From Paenibacillus luteus (GTDB taxonomy: Bacteria > Bacillota > Bacilli > Paenibacillales > Paenibacillaceae): a stretch of DNA of 64,000 bases. A program made the translations under genes and the position numbers. Below the pieces are notes generated by a model. That model ran no database searches. It saw only the letters and a program-made list of their open reading frames with translations, and had not been told where the DNA came from. Of this stretch, positions 43,457-52,077 are shown piece by piece. Numbering within the stretch: the first letter of the stretch is position 1; each line of letters begins with the position of its first letter. Where the stretch lies: contig NZ_SKCD01000097.1 of assembly GCF_006542765.1 (NCBI RefSeq), positions 62,001 to 126,000 of the forward strand, read 5' to 3'.

Positions 43457-43495
43457 CCTCCTTGAAATAGGTTCGATTATCCGCATCCTTGCGGA
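43457..43495 (-). promoter_or_regulatory. CsrA-type binding sites in the hag leader
   Basis: Hairpin TCCGC-AAGGAT-GCGGA (43480-43495) presents GGA in its loop, matching the CsrA consensus; the Shine-Dalgarno AAGGAGG (43457-43463) gives a second GGA. In B. subtilis the same two-site layout lets CsrA block hag translation until FliW removes it. Confidence 0.75.
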
Positions 43496-43540
43496 AGCTT
43501 ACGATAATAGTTCGGCCGCCCTATCATCGTGCTAATATAT

Positions 43541-43567
43541 ATATCGGCTGTATTTTTCATTTTTTTA
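43541..43567 (-). promoter_or_regulatory. Consensus sigma-D promoter of hag
   Basis: Minus strand TAAA (43564-43567), 15 nt, GCCGATAT (43541-43548): an exact match to the B. subtilis SigD consensus. Confidence 0.92.
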
Positions 43568-43589
43568 TAGCTAAACGGTAAAATACAGA

Positions 43590-43814
43590 TTATTTTTTAA
43601 ATAATTTGGACATGTTCTCTAATGTTATTGAGCTTGCTGCTGCTGCACGGTTTTCCTCTTGAATGCTGAGGTAAATTTCTTTCCTATAAATATTAACTTC
43701 CTTTGGCGCTCGAATGCCTAATTTCACATTTTCGCCTTCTACGCCAAGTACCACGATCTCAATGCCACCATCGATCATAATGGACTCATTGCTTTTACGG
43801 GATAAAACAAGCAT
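43590..43814 (-). CDS. csrA: Translational repressor CsrA
   Basis: 74-aa RNA-binding dimer. MLVLSRKSNESIMI, the KLGIRAPKEV strand and the conserved arginine before EI are all intact, with a slightly longer C-terminal helix as is usual in Bacillales. It follows fliW by 14 nt and precedes hag, its main known target in B. subtilis. Confidence 0.97.
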   Translation of the reverse strand: MLVLSRKSNESIMIDGGIEIVVLGVEGENVKLGIRAPKEVNIYRKEIYLSIQEENRAAAASSITLENMSKLFKK

Positions 43815-43828
43815 GTCGTTTAACCTCC

Positions 43829-44221
43829 TTATTCTCTAATGAGTGGGGTGCGTGGACTGTATGTAGAATCATGAAGAATGAGCTGTTTGCCTTGATTATT
43901 TTTTGTATTTAACACGATTGGAGCCATCAAATTAATCGTCGCTTTTGATGGGTCCTCCAATACCGTTACAATCGTCCATATTTGAATATCTCCTTCTACC
44001 TGTAACTTCAACTCTTCCTTAGAGGACTCCGGTAAGTCCCACTCATATTCCGGGTAGAACAAAAATGGGCTTGTCACTAATAATGAAACATCCTGATCAT
44101 CAACAGCCTTCATTAACTTCATGGGAAGATCATCGCCAATCTCTACAAACACAAATTGCTGCAAGTGCTCAAAACCAGGTATACCTTGTGAAAAATGATA
44201 CGCTACTGTTTCAATTCGCAT
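43829..44221 (-). CDS. fliW: Flagellar assembly factor FliW
   Basis: 130-aa protein that binds either flagellin or CsrA: free flagellin titrates FliW, while FliW released from flagellin antagonises CsrA. Typical motifs are FSQGIPGFEHLQQFVFVE at the start and VTVLEDPSKATINLMAPIVLN near the C-terminus. It has its own AAGGAGG site and lies after a terminator-like hairpin, so fliW-csrA may be partly uncoupled from flgL. Confidence 0.96.
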   Translation of the reverse strand: MRIETVAYHFSQGIPGFEHLQQFVFVEIGDDLPMKLMKAVDDQDVSLLVTSPFLFYPEYEWDLPESSKEELKLQVEGDIQIWTIVTVLEDPSKATINLMAPIVLNTKNNQGKQLILHDSTYSPRTPLIRE

Positions 44222-44262
44222 AATAAAGCCTCCTTATATAAACATCAATAATTTATTAAAAT

Positions 44263-44310
44263 AAAAACTATAGACCACCTGCGTGTTACGCAACGGTCTA
44301 TAGTTTTTTT
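44263..44310. terminator. Hairpin between the yviE-like gene and fliW
   Basis: AAAAACTATAGACC pairs with GGTCTATAGTTTTT, with a smaller TGCGT/ACGCA stem inside. A and T tracts on both sides. It lies within a run of same-strand genes, so it acts as a partial terminator or attenuator. Confidence 0.7.
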
Positions 44311-44320
44311 AAAATATTCT

Positions 44321-44887
44321 TTATAACAATTGATCGATTTGCGGGGGGGTAATTTCAACCTTTGGATATTGACTCATATAAATATCTAACTTGCCGCGCT
44401 CATATTCAAGTATAGGTTTATTAACCTGTACATTAATATTCACTTTCCCAGGTGATGTTTCTATTGAAAGTTCTGCTGGTGTATAGTTCATATCTATATT
44501 ATCAAATGATGCTGGTCCACGGAAATCAAATTCCGGAAATGTCCGTTGCCATTCTCGTGCCATCTCTGCAATAGGATTTCCACCTAAGTGGATAGATGCC
44601 ATTTGATCGCCTTTTTGTACAATTCGCGCAATCCCTTGTAAAGCAATATCTGATGCCATTGAATAAATCTTACTCATGGTTTCTAAATTATTGCCCAAAC
44701 CCAAGGCATCCCATACACGATCCTGATTAATATCCAACCGTCCTCTTGTAGTAGACATTTGTAGTTGAGACTTAGCTTGCTCAATATCCACAGTAGGTCG
44801 AGGCTGCTCTATTTGTTGCTTTCCAATATCTGCATCGATTGACAAAACAGCATGTTGAAGATGCATTTGAATAGAAGGGATCTGCAT
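44321..44887 (-). CDS. DUF6470-family protein (YviE homologue)
   Basis: 188-aa flagellar-locus protein of unknown biochemical role. It begins MQIPSIQMHLQHAVLSIDAD and has the family's repeated beta segments (PTVDIEQAKSQLQMSTTRG, LDIYMSQYPKVEITPPQIDQ). It lies between flgL and fliW, the yviE position in B. subtilis. Confidence 0.85.
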   Translation of the reverse strand: MQIPSIQMHLQHAVLSIDADIGKQQIEQPRPTVDIEQAKSQLQMSTTRGRLDINQDRVWDALGLGNNLETMSKIYSMASDIALQGIARIVQKGDQMASIHLGGNPIAEMAREWQRTFPEFDFRGPASFDNIDMNYTPAELSIETSPGKVNINVQVNKPILEYERGKLDIYMSQYPKVEITPPQIDQLL

Positions 44888-44899
44888 ATCATCGCCGTC

Positions 44900-45871
44900 C
44901 TATCTTAAAAAGTCAACGAGACTCGGACGAATAAGCTGTGCTCCAACCGATAGTGAAGCTTGATATACATTTTCCTCTGTTTTAAGATTTGTAATCACTT
45001 GCGTGATATCGGCATCTTCTGTCTTTGCTTGAACAGTTTGTAAATTCAAGTCAATGTCGTTCAAACGATTTTCAATAATTTCTACTCGATTTATCCGTGC
45101 CCCAACCTCAGCACGTTTCGTAAGCATCGTATTCATACGCGTATCGATTTGACTTAATAAGCCGGTTATTCCTTGCTGATCACCAGAGTTCAACATGTCA
45201 TGAGCCCTTTGGAGCAGTACAAAAACATTATCACTTGCTTCAATTTCCGCTTGGGTAGCGGTTGGGGAGAGATTATCACCAAACACTTCATTGCCTGTTG
45301 TATTGATTTTCAGACTCATTCCCGCCGAAAGTTCATATTTAATAACACCATTATCCGTGCTCGTGTGATAAGCCTTGAGTTTAGGAGGATCTGCTGATAG
45401 ATCCACAGCTTCATCCAATGCTGTTGCAGGATAAGGCTTCACTCCTGTAAATTCACCATTAAACACTTGCTTTCCATTAAACTGGCTGTTTCCAATCTCA
45501 ACCATTTGATTATACAGTTGAGAAATCTCAGTTTTAATCGCGCTAAGACTAGTTTGCTCGAGTGTTCCATTTGCTCCTTGAACTAGCAGTTCTCTTGCCC
45601 TCTGCATAATATCACCCGCTTGGCCGACAGTCGTGTCTGTATATTGAAGCATTGAAATGGTAGCATCCACATTTCGAGTGTATTGATCATTAGCGTCCAG
45701 CTCACTTCGATATCGAAGCGCAAAAGTAATGCCCACAGGGTCATCTGAAGGCTTATTAATTTTCATTCCGGTTGACAGCTGATTTTGAAGATTGTTCATA
45801 CGTCCCATATTGTTTGAAATGTTACGAAGCAGTTGAGTATTCATCATCGATTGCGTAACGCGACTTGACAT
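44900..45871 (-). CDS. flgL: Hook-filament junction protein FlgL (HAP3)
   Basis: 323 aa. Flagellin-like N-terminus (MSSRVTQSMMNTQLLRNISNN, STGMKINKPSDDPVGI) and C-terminal helix (VITNLKTEENVYQASLSVGA) mark FlgL. It connects FlgK to the filament. It follows flgK by 19 nt with AGGTG at the ribosome site. Confidence 0.96.
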   Translation of the reverse strand: MSSRVTQSMMNTQLLRNISNNMGRMNNLQNQLSTGMKINKPSDDPVGITFALRYRSELDANDQYTRNVDATISMLQYTDTTVGQAGDIMQRARELLVQGANGTLEQTSLSAIKTEISQLYNQMVEIGNSQFNGKQVFNGEFTGVKPYPATALDEAVDLSADPPKLKAYHTSTDNGVIKYELSAGMSLKINTTGNEVFGDNLSPTATQAEIEASDNVFVLLQRAHDMLNSGDQQGITGLLSQIDTRMNTMLTKRAEVGARINRVEIIENRLNDIDLNLQTVQAKTEDADITQVITNLKTEENVYQASLSVGAQLIRPSLVDFLR

Positions 45872-45890
45872 TATTCTTCACCTCCAACTT

Positions 45891-47450
45891 TTATAGTCCT
45901 ACTCGTCCCATCCCGTTAATAACCTTATCCAATATTTCATCAATCATTGTCATATTACGAGCTGCGGCGTTATAAGCATGTTGGAATTTAATCATATTGG
46001 ACATTTCCTCATCTAGAGAAACTCCGCTTACCGATTGCCTGCGAGATTCCACTTGGTCAACGATAATTTGTTGATTCGTCTGCAAGCGTGTCGCTTCAGC
46101 AGCTTGTACACCAAGCTGTCCAACAACTGAACGAAAATAGGCATCTACCGTATTTTTATTTTCTCCAGTTCCCGCGTCAAAGTCGAACCGCGTGTCTCTC
46201 ATCTGGGAGAACAATACCGCCAAGGAGTTATTACCACTCACAACAGATTCCGAGCCGTCTGCATTTGTAACCACACGCATGGAAGAAGCAATTAGATTGG
46301 AATTTGCAACAATAGCTGGATTGAGCGTAATATTTCCTGCGGTCAGACCCGTTGTTCCGCCTGCCTTATTTGTGAAAAACGGTAAGCCCGCGTCTTGACC
46401 CGCCAAGGAGTAGCCAAGCTGGTGTAATCCATTCAAACCCTTCACAGTAACCGTCGTATCGTCAGCTAATGTACGATTTGTTCCTGTGTACGTGACATTA
46501 TTCAATACAGTACCCTCTGGCAATACGGAACCCTTAGGCAATGTAATTTCAAATTCTCCACTCGCCATCGTTTGAACAAGCTTATCCAATTCGTTAATAT
46601 ACCCATCAACAAAGTGATCTCTTGAATATATTGTTCCATAAATGGCTCCACTATTTAAATCTCCTGAAGCCACTGCAGTAGTAACCGACGCCATATCCAA
46701 TTCTGCTGTTGCTGTGCCTTGAACAAGCTCAGTACCGCCCATTGTGATTCTATAACCGTTTGCGTCCTCTTCTACTCGAATATTTATCAGGCCAGAAAGC
46801 TGATCCGTAATGAGGTCCCGCTGATCCCTCAAGTCATTTGCATTATCGCCTAAGCCTTCTACACGACGAATTTCACCATTCAACTGAGCAATACTGGTGG
46901 TTATCGAATTAACAGTATTCAAATTAATTTGCGCATTCTCCGTCAAATCAGTTTTCAAATCAGCAAGCTGCTTGGATGTGTAGTTAAAAGAATCTACTAA
47001 AGCCATCGTTTGTTCCATAACAACTTTGCGGCCATCCGCATTTTCCGGGTTTTTACTAAGATCCGACCATGAATTCCAGAAGTTCGAAATCACCGTTCTT
47101 AATCCAGTATCACTGGGTTCGTTTACAATTCCTTCTAATTTAGAGAGTGTATCGAGTTGTACCGTAAAATTTCCATGGGATTTATATTCATTTCGATATT
47201 GATTATCCAGAAATTTCTCTCTGATCCGTGTAATTGAAGATGCTTCAACACCTGTACCCAGTTGACCTGCTGCTGTCGATTTCGAGAAGCCAACTGCCTC
47301 TATAGGCCTGGAAGCCGTCATATTCACGACTTGCCTTGAATATCCAAGCGTGTTTGCATTTGCAATGTTATGTCCCGTCGTATTTAAAGCCGATTGCGTT
47401 GTAAAAAGGCTCCGCCGCGCTGTCTCCAAACCATGAAATGTCGATGCCAT
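45891..47450 (-). CDS. flgK: Hook-filament junction protein FlgK (HAP1)
   Basis: 519 aa. N-terminal rod/hook motif (ALNTTGHNIANANTLGYSRQ) and C-terminal FlgK helix (SLDEEMSNMIKFQHAYNAAARNMT) are both intact; the middle is variable. First junction protein above the hook. It follows flgN by 17 nt. Confidence 0.97.
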   Translation of the reverse strand: MASTFHGLETARRSLFTTQSALNTTGHNIANANTLGYSRQVVNMTASRPIEAVGFSKSTAAGQLGTGVEASSITRIREKFLDNQYRNEYKSHGNFTVQLDTLSKLEGIVNEPSDTGLRTVISNFWNSWSDLSKNPENADGRKVVMEQTMALVDSFNYTSKQLADLKTDLTENAQINLNTVNSITTSIAQLNGEIRRVEGLGDNANDLRDQRDLITDQLSGLINIRVEEDANGYRITMGGTELVQGTATAELDMASVTTAVASGDLNSGAIYGTIYSRDHFVDGYINELDKLVQTMASGEFEITLPKGSVLPEGTVLNNVTYTGTNRTLADDTTVTVKGLNGLHQLGYSLAGQDAGLPFFTNKAGGTTGLTAGNITLNPAIVANSNLIASSMRVVTNADGSESVVSGNNSLAVLFSQMRDTRFDFDAGTGENKNTVDAYFRSVVGQLGVQAAEATRLQTNQQIIVDQVESRRQSVSGVSLDEEMSNMIKFQHAYNAAARNMTMIDEILDKVINGMGRVGL

Positions 47451-47467
47451 CGTTCTACACTCTCCTC

Positions 47468-47971
47468 TTACAATTTCATATTAAAGCGATTGCCACGTTT
47501 CAAAGCCATCCCTTGTACAGCCCGATGATAAGTCGCTTCGTCCTCTGTCGGTCCAAGCAGCAAATCCTCTGTAAAATGCAAATGCTCCAGCGTCATCCTT
47601 ACAAGCTGTTGATTAAACTCGTTAATATCCTGAAGCTGCTGAAGAGCGGCCGATAACTCTTGCCATAAAGTTTGTAGTTGCTGCTTCTCATTGGCATGGT
47701 AAACAGCTTGTATAAGCTTCTCCATTTTAAAAGAACGATGACTGCTCAGCTTTTGGTCCAGCATATATTTTCCGATCAGAAAGACCCGCCGTTGCTCAAG
47801 CTCCAAAATGCGCTGAAGACATTTCTTTTCCTTGTTTGAAATGTACGAAATCGTCTCTACATTGTTCACGGTAATTGCTGTTGTCTTCGCATTGCCGTAT
47901 TCAATCAGCTGCCGGTGCTCGTCTAGTAGCTCTTGCAAAATCTCGATTATTTGCTGGATGTACTCATTCAT
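47468..47971 (-). CDS. flgN: FlgN-family export chaperone
   Basis: 167-aa helical protein (YvyG in B. subtilis) for FlgK and FlgL export. Low conservation, but the helix-rich pattern, size and position between flgM and flgK support the call. C-terminal residues (AVQGMALKRGNRFNMKL) resemble the conserved end of the Bacillus proteins. Confidence 0.88.
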   Translation of the reverse strand: MNEYIQQIIEILQELLDEHRQLIEYGNAKTTAITVNNVETISYISNKEKKCLQRILELEQRRVFLIGKYMLDQKLSSHRSFKMEKLIQAVYHANEKQQLQTLWQELSAALQQLQDINEFNQQLVRMTLEHLHFTEDLLLGPTEDEATYHRAVQGMALKRGNRFNMKL

Positions 47972-47979
47972 TTAGAGAA

Positions 47980-48246
47980 CTACTCCTTCAAGTAGGGAAG
48001 CAGCTTCTCGGCGATCTTGCCGGCTTCCACATGGTATGTGCCCGATGCCACCGAGCTTTTCAACTGTTCGATATGTGCCGTTCTGTCTGCCCCGCTTATT
48101 TTGCTCGTCGTCAGCATCTCCTTGGCAGCAGCCGATATTTGAACTTCATCCTTCTGCTTAGCCTTGTTTGCCCCGCTCGCTTTCATCTCGTTTTGCTTCT
48201 GGTATGGATTAAGCGCTCCAATACGATTCGTCTCATTTATTTTCAT
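47980..48246 (-). CDS. flgM: Anti-sigma-D factor FlgM
   Basis: 88-aa inhibitor of SigD until hook completion. It starts MKINETNRIGALNPYQK, and the C-terminal half (VQISAAAKEMLTTS, then SSVASGTYHVEAGKIAEKLLPYL) carries the sigma-binding helices. The ATG at 48246 follows AGGTGG by 5 nt; a GTG three codons earlier lies inside this site. It has a SigD-type promoter of its own, making a feedback loop. Confidence 0.93.
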   Translation of the reverse strand: MKINETNRIGALNPYQKQNEMKASGANKAKQKDEVQISAAAKEMLTTSKISGADRTAHIEQLKSSVASGTYHVEAGKIAEKLLPYLKE

Positions 48247-48274
48247 TTTATCCACCTCATTATTTACAAGAACT

Positions 48275-48311
48275 AAAAAAGCCGATTACCTTTACAAGTA
48301 TTATCGGCTTC
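48275..48311 (-). terminator. Terminator after yvyF
   Basis: Minus strand AAGCCGAT / ATCGGCTT stem followed by TTTTTTAG. The upstream arm also carries the flgM -10 sequence. Confidence 0.8.
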
Positions 48312-48328
48312 AGTCAAGTGAAATTTTA
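48301..48328 (-). promoter_or_regulatory. Sigma-D promoter of flgM
   Basis: Minus strand TAAA (48325-48328), 16 nt, GCCGATAA (48301-48308). The start of transcription falls near 48294, inside the hairpin loop of the yvyF terminator. Confidence 0.75.
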
Positions 48329-48357
48329 TAGTCGAGAAAATATTAGCTTAAAATCAA

Positions 48358-48777
48358 TTATTTATCCTTATATCTGTCAAGCCCTTTATATACGCCAGTT
48401 GCTTTATCGAAGCCTCTTAATTGCTCTTTCTTCGCCAAATCTTCAAACATGTTTTTCTTATCCTTCTCAATGCGGTGACGGCAATTATCACATAAATGGT
48501 GCTCACGGATGAGCGTTCCACAGGATTCGCAAGGATAAGACATATTCGGAGCATTCATAATGGAGATGCGACCCTCACGGATGAATTTAGTAATCTGCTT
48601 AATAGATACGCCAGTAGCATCAGATACCTCGGTAATAATCGAACCCTTGAATTCCCGCAAAAAATTTGCGCAAAGCTCGTACTCTTTATCAATGTCACGT
48701 AGGCATGACGGGCACACATCTCTAAAATTTTTGGCAAACAGCTTTCCGCAGCGAGGACAATTGTCTAAATTCATCGC
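48358..48777 (-). CDS. yvyF: YvyF-family flagellar operon protein (TIGR03826-like)
   Basis: 139 aa from the ATG at 48777, 9 nt after GGGGGG. The N-terminal zinc ribbon CPRCGKLF...CPSC and C-terminal CESCGTLI...CDNC pairs flank a helix-turn-helix-like segment (ATGVSIKQITKFIREGRI), as in MerR/Xre-type DNA binders. Likely a regulator; the function is not settled. It lies between comFC and flgM as in B. subtilis. Confidence 0.88.
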   Translation of the reverse strand, partial: AMNLDNCPRCGKLFAKNFRDVCPSCLRDIDKEYELCANFLREFKGSIITEVSDATGVSIKQITKFIREGRISIMNAPNMSYPCESCGTLIREHHLCDNCRHRIEKDKKNMFEDLAKKEQLRGFDKATGVYKGLDRYKDK

Positions 48778-48888
48778 GCTGAGCCCCCCTTTTTCGTTCA
48801 AACTAGTGATCTATTATTCTCATTCTAATCGATAGTGTTAACTTTTTCACTACCTATCTATCTGTTAACCTTCTACATCATCAATGCG

Positions 48889-49779
48889 CTAGGAGCGAGC
48901 CCATGTTAAAACGTAGATCTTCAAAGGAGCTTCTATCTCTCGTTTTAATATCTGAGCGCAAGCCTCTGCCGTGCTTCCTGTTGTATATATATCGTCAACC
49001 AACAGAATTCTTATGAATTCGCTAACATTATGCGACTTCTCCGAGGAAGCGGAGGACATTATCCGAATACGATCAAGCTCCACCTCATTTAAGCTAAAAA
49101 GAGCTTTCGTATCCCGCATTCTCTCCGAACGCGACTTGAAGCTTTGCTTCTCGGAGTGTCTGGCCCGCTGCAGCAGGTGTACAAGAGGCACACGGTAATG
49201 CCCACCCAAGTGGCTCGCCAACTGCTCCGCTTGATTAAATCCCCGCTCTATCGCCCGCTCTGCGCTAACTGGCACGTACGTGACGGCATCCCAGTAGTCG
49301 GCTGGGTTTCGCTTGGCTGCCTTGCTTTTAGTTGCGGTGCAAGCTTCCATGGGCAATTCAGCGGTCATAGCTTCAAAGACCGGAAACAGCATATCGCCTA
49401 GCAACGGCGCTAATTGCTCGTTTCCCCGGTATTTATAGAGGGCGAGCATCTCCTTCATGGCTGGGTTATAGCGGACCGCGCTGCGGTTGCAGACGAACGC
49501 ACGCTGCGGACTGCGGATGCAGTCATCGCAAGGGATGCCTCGCCCGCAGCGAGTACATGCGATGCGGGTGAGCCATGGGATTGCGGAGAGGCACGCTCCG
49601 CAAAGGGACTGCCGAAGCTGGGAAGTCAGCTTCGCTTGGCTCGCAGTGGCCGCGCTGCGAGCCGAGTCATGCGGTTTGCCGCAAAGCAGGCAAACCGCTG
49701 AACGTGGAGCGAGCAGCTGCGCGGCAGTGGCGAAAGCGGCCGGAAGGCGCTGAAGCCAGCTTATAGGCGAGGCTTTCAT
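48889..49779 (-). CDS. comFC: ComFC amidophosphoribosyltransferase-like competence protein
   Basis: 296 aa. Zinc-binding CLLCGKP and CTRCGRGIPCDDC near the N-terminus, and the phosphoribosyltransferase motif ILLVDDIYTTGST at the C-terminus. Required for DNA uptake with ComFA in B. subtilis. The ATG at 49779 overlaps the comFA stop in ATGA; a longer frame upstream lies wholly inside comFA and is rejected. The 5' part is visibly GC-rich. Confidence 0.93.
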   Translation of the reverse strand: MKASPISWLQRLPAAFATAAQLLAPRSAVCLLCGKPHDSARSAATASQAKLTSQLRQSLCGACLSAIPWLTRIACTRCGRGIPCDDCIRSPQRAFVCNRSAVRYNPAMKEMLALYKYRGNEQLAPLLGDMLFPVFEAMTAELPMEACTATKSKAAKRNPADYWDAVTYVPVSAERAIERGFNQAEQLASHLGGHYRVPLVHLLQRARHSEKQSFKSRSERMRDTKALFSLNEVELDRIRIMSSASSEKSHNVSEFIRILLVDDIYTTGSTAEACAQILKREIEAPLKIYVLTWARS

Positions 49780-51893
49780 TTGGCCGAGCCTCCTTTGCTT
49801 GTAGGGAGCAGGAAGCCCTGCTTGCGAGCCATGCGGTTCATGGTTTGGATGTGACGCACGGCTGAGAGCTGCGCACGGTTGCGCTCCCGGCTGCAAAAAT
49901 ACACCTGCCCAAACGGATCATCCGCCGACCGTCCAGCTCTACCTGCCATTTGGACTAATGAGGCCTCGTCAAATAAAGCGCCATCTGCGTCGAGAATATA
50001 GACATCGCTTTTTGGAATGGTGACGCCTCTTTCTAATATTGTCGTCGTAACTAGCACTCTAATTTCGCGTGAGCGAAATCGCCTCACCTTGTCCGTACGC
50101 TCTGCGTCCTGCGAAGAAGTCGCTTCTACAAAAGAGTGCTGTAATCGATTGCGCAGCATCGCCGCCATAGGCTCGGTCTGGGCAATTTTCTGCACGAATA
50201 CGAACAGCTGGGCACCACGTTTCAGGGAACCCAGCATCGCCGCCTGCAGTTTGACAGTCAACTTCTGCTGCTGAAGCATTTGCAAAACCGTCGGCGTTTG
50301 ATATAACTTCGGAACGGGCAGCGGATGACGATGATACCGCACCGGTACCCTCGCATGCTGGAGCTTACCGCGCCGGGCCGCGCGCTGCAGTTCGCTTGGC
50401 GGCGTGGCAGATAGCAGCAGCCTTGCAGCTCCGGGTGCACAGCTCTTGTCCGCTGCGTAATGAAGAATTTTGTCTCCCACAAATGGAAAAGCATCGAGCT
50501 CATCTACGATAACCAAATCAAAGCAGCGATAAAAGCGAAGCAGTTGATGAGTGGTAGCGAGCGTAATATCCCCACTTTCCCAGCGCTGTTCGCTGCCGCC
50601 GTAAAGGGTAACGACTGAGGCATCAGGAAAAGCTTTTCGGATTCGCGGGTCCAGCTCAATCACAACATCGCGGCGTGGCGTAGCAATGAGCGCTCTCCCG
50701 CCCCGCAGCAACACCGATTCCACCAATGGAAATATCATTTCCGTCTTTCCCGCTCCCGTAACCGCCCATAGCAGATAATCCCTTGCTGGAGCAGCTTCAT
50801 CCCAGCTGGTTTGCATCGGATTGGGAGCCTGTTTTTCTACAAAGCTTAGTGCCGTTGCCGCCGCAGCGGTCTGCGCAGGGCTAAGCCCCCACTTGGCTAG
50901 CCGCTGCTCCACCGAGGTCTGAAGCACCGGCGGACGGCTCTCCAATTGCAAGCTGCGATGCCCCGTCGCGAGCAGCTCACACTCCCGGCTCCGCCCCATC
51001 CCAATGCACGCCGTACAATAGGCGCACTCCCGCCCGCACGCAGCACATGCCGTGCGGTGCAGCAGCGCCTCACCGCTCCCGCAGCGCTGGCACCTGCGCT
51101 CGCGCCTGCGGCGCCTCAAAGCGTCCGATCGCCCGCCAGCACCGGCGGCGACCGATCCGCTGAGGCGGACCCGCCCGAGCAGCGCGGCCAGCTGAAGCAC
51201 TCCGCTCCAGCCTGCCGCGGCGCCGGGACCGGCCGCCCTGAGGAGCAGGGCGTGCGCCTCGCTTCGCAATAGCGCACGTCCCTGCATCACATCTGCGGCA
51301 AGCAGCGCCCATCCCGCAAGCTCTTCAAGCCCAAGGACCTCCCTCCCCCTATCGAACTGCTTGTCTCCCGTTCCCTCTCTGTTTAACCTCGCCTCTCCTG
51401 GCAATTGACTTGCCAAATAATCCTCACTCACACTTCCCCCTCTAGTCTCATGCCCCTGAGTCACCCACATCTCACCTAATGGCAGCAAGCTCTCCCTACT
51501 CGTCTCCATATCGCGCGGCCCTCCTCGCTGCCACCACCTGTTGTTAGTGGTTCCGCCAACCTGAGCAGCCTCTCGCCTCACCTCCTCGGAGCAAGCCAGC
51601 AGCTGCTTAACGGCTCGGAGTAAACTCTTGTCACCAGCATAAGTAAGCCTACTTCCTTGTTCGTTCCCGCTCCTCCTCTTACTAGCCATGCCCCAAAGCT
51701 CAACGACACGACAGGCATCACCAAGTGGCAGCTCCTCTTTCATCATCCAACCGGAATCGGCAAGCTTACCATTCAAATTTCCATAATGCCCGTAGCTCCC
51801 CACTAACCAATAATGCTTGTCTACCACTGAATTAATCGTCAGCCGTGCTTCCCATGCTCCGCTTAACTCCACGATATATACTTGAGCCTTCAT
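49776..51893 (-). CDS. comFA: ComFA, ATP-dependent competence helicase
   Basis: 705-aa DEAD-like translocase that pulls single-stranded DNA into the cell. Walker A VTGAGKTEM, DEAD-type LVIVDELDAFPF, LLSATPPS, and motif VI QMAGRAGRSADDP are present. A four-cysteine zinc-binding region (CQRCGSGE...CAACGRECAYC) precedes the helicase core. The N-terminal 250 residues are low-complexity and Gly/Arg/Ala-rich, longer than in B. subtilis. comFB, which lies between comFA and comFC in B. subtilis, is absent. Confidence 0.92.
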   Translation of the reverse strand: MKAQVYIVELSGAWEARLTINSVVDKHYWLVGSYGHYGNLNGKLADSGWMMKEELPLGDACRVVELWGMASKRRSGNEQGSRLTYAGDKSLLRAVKQLLACSEEVRREAAQVGGTTNNRWWQRGGPRDMETSRESLLPLGEMWVTQGHETRGGSVSEDYLASQLPGEARLNREGTGDKQFDRGREVLGLEELAGWALLAADVMQGRALLRSEAHALLLRAAGPGAAAGWSGVLQLAALLGRVRLSGSVAAGAGGRSDALRRRRRERRCQRCGSGEALLHRTACAACGRECAYCTACIGMGRSRECELLATGHRSLQLESRPPVLQTSVEQRLAKWGLSPAQTAAAATALSFVEKQAPNPMQTSWDEAAPARDYLLWAVTGAGKTEMIFPLVESVLLRGGRALIATPRRDVVIELDPRIRKAFPDASVVTLYGGSEQRWESGDITLATTHQLLRFYRCFDLVIVDELDAFPFVGDKILHYAADKSCAPGAARLLLSATPPSELQRAARRGKLQHARVPVRYHRHPLPVPKLYQTPTVLQMLQQQKLTVKLQAAMLGSLKRGAQLFVFVQKIAQTEPMAAMLRNRLQHSFVEATSSQDAERTDKVRRFRSREIRVLVTTTILERGVTIPKSDVYILDADGALFDEASLVQMAGRAGRSADDPFGQVYFCSRERNRAQLSAVRHIQTMNRMARKQGFLLPTSKGGSAK

Positions 51894-52000
51894 TTACGCT
51901 CACTCCCCTTTCATCATTTCAACATCAGAAAGTTAATCGGAGCTCTTGCCATAACCACGAAAGACAGCGAGGGGCACTTTGTTTTGTACAATTTCAAACA

Positions 52001-52046
52001 AAAAAGACACACCCAACAACGCAGCCTGCGTTATGGAGTGTGCCTC
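52001..52046 (-). terminator. Terminator after the small membrane protein gene
   Basis: Minus strand AGGCACACTCC..AACGCAG / CTGCGTT..GGGTGTGTCT followed by TTTTTTG. Confidence 0.85.
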
Positions 52047-52077
52047 ACCCTGAATATTGAATTACCCAAATTATATC

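Noticed and set aside
49780..49896. N-terminal extension of comFC starting at 49896
   Set aside because: It lies wholly inside comFA, has no ribosome site, and the ATGA overlap at 49779 gives the normal ComFC length.
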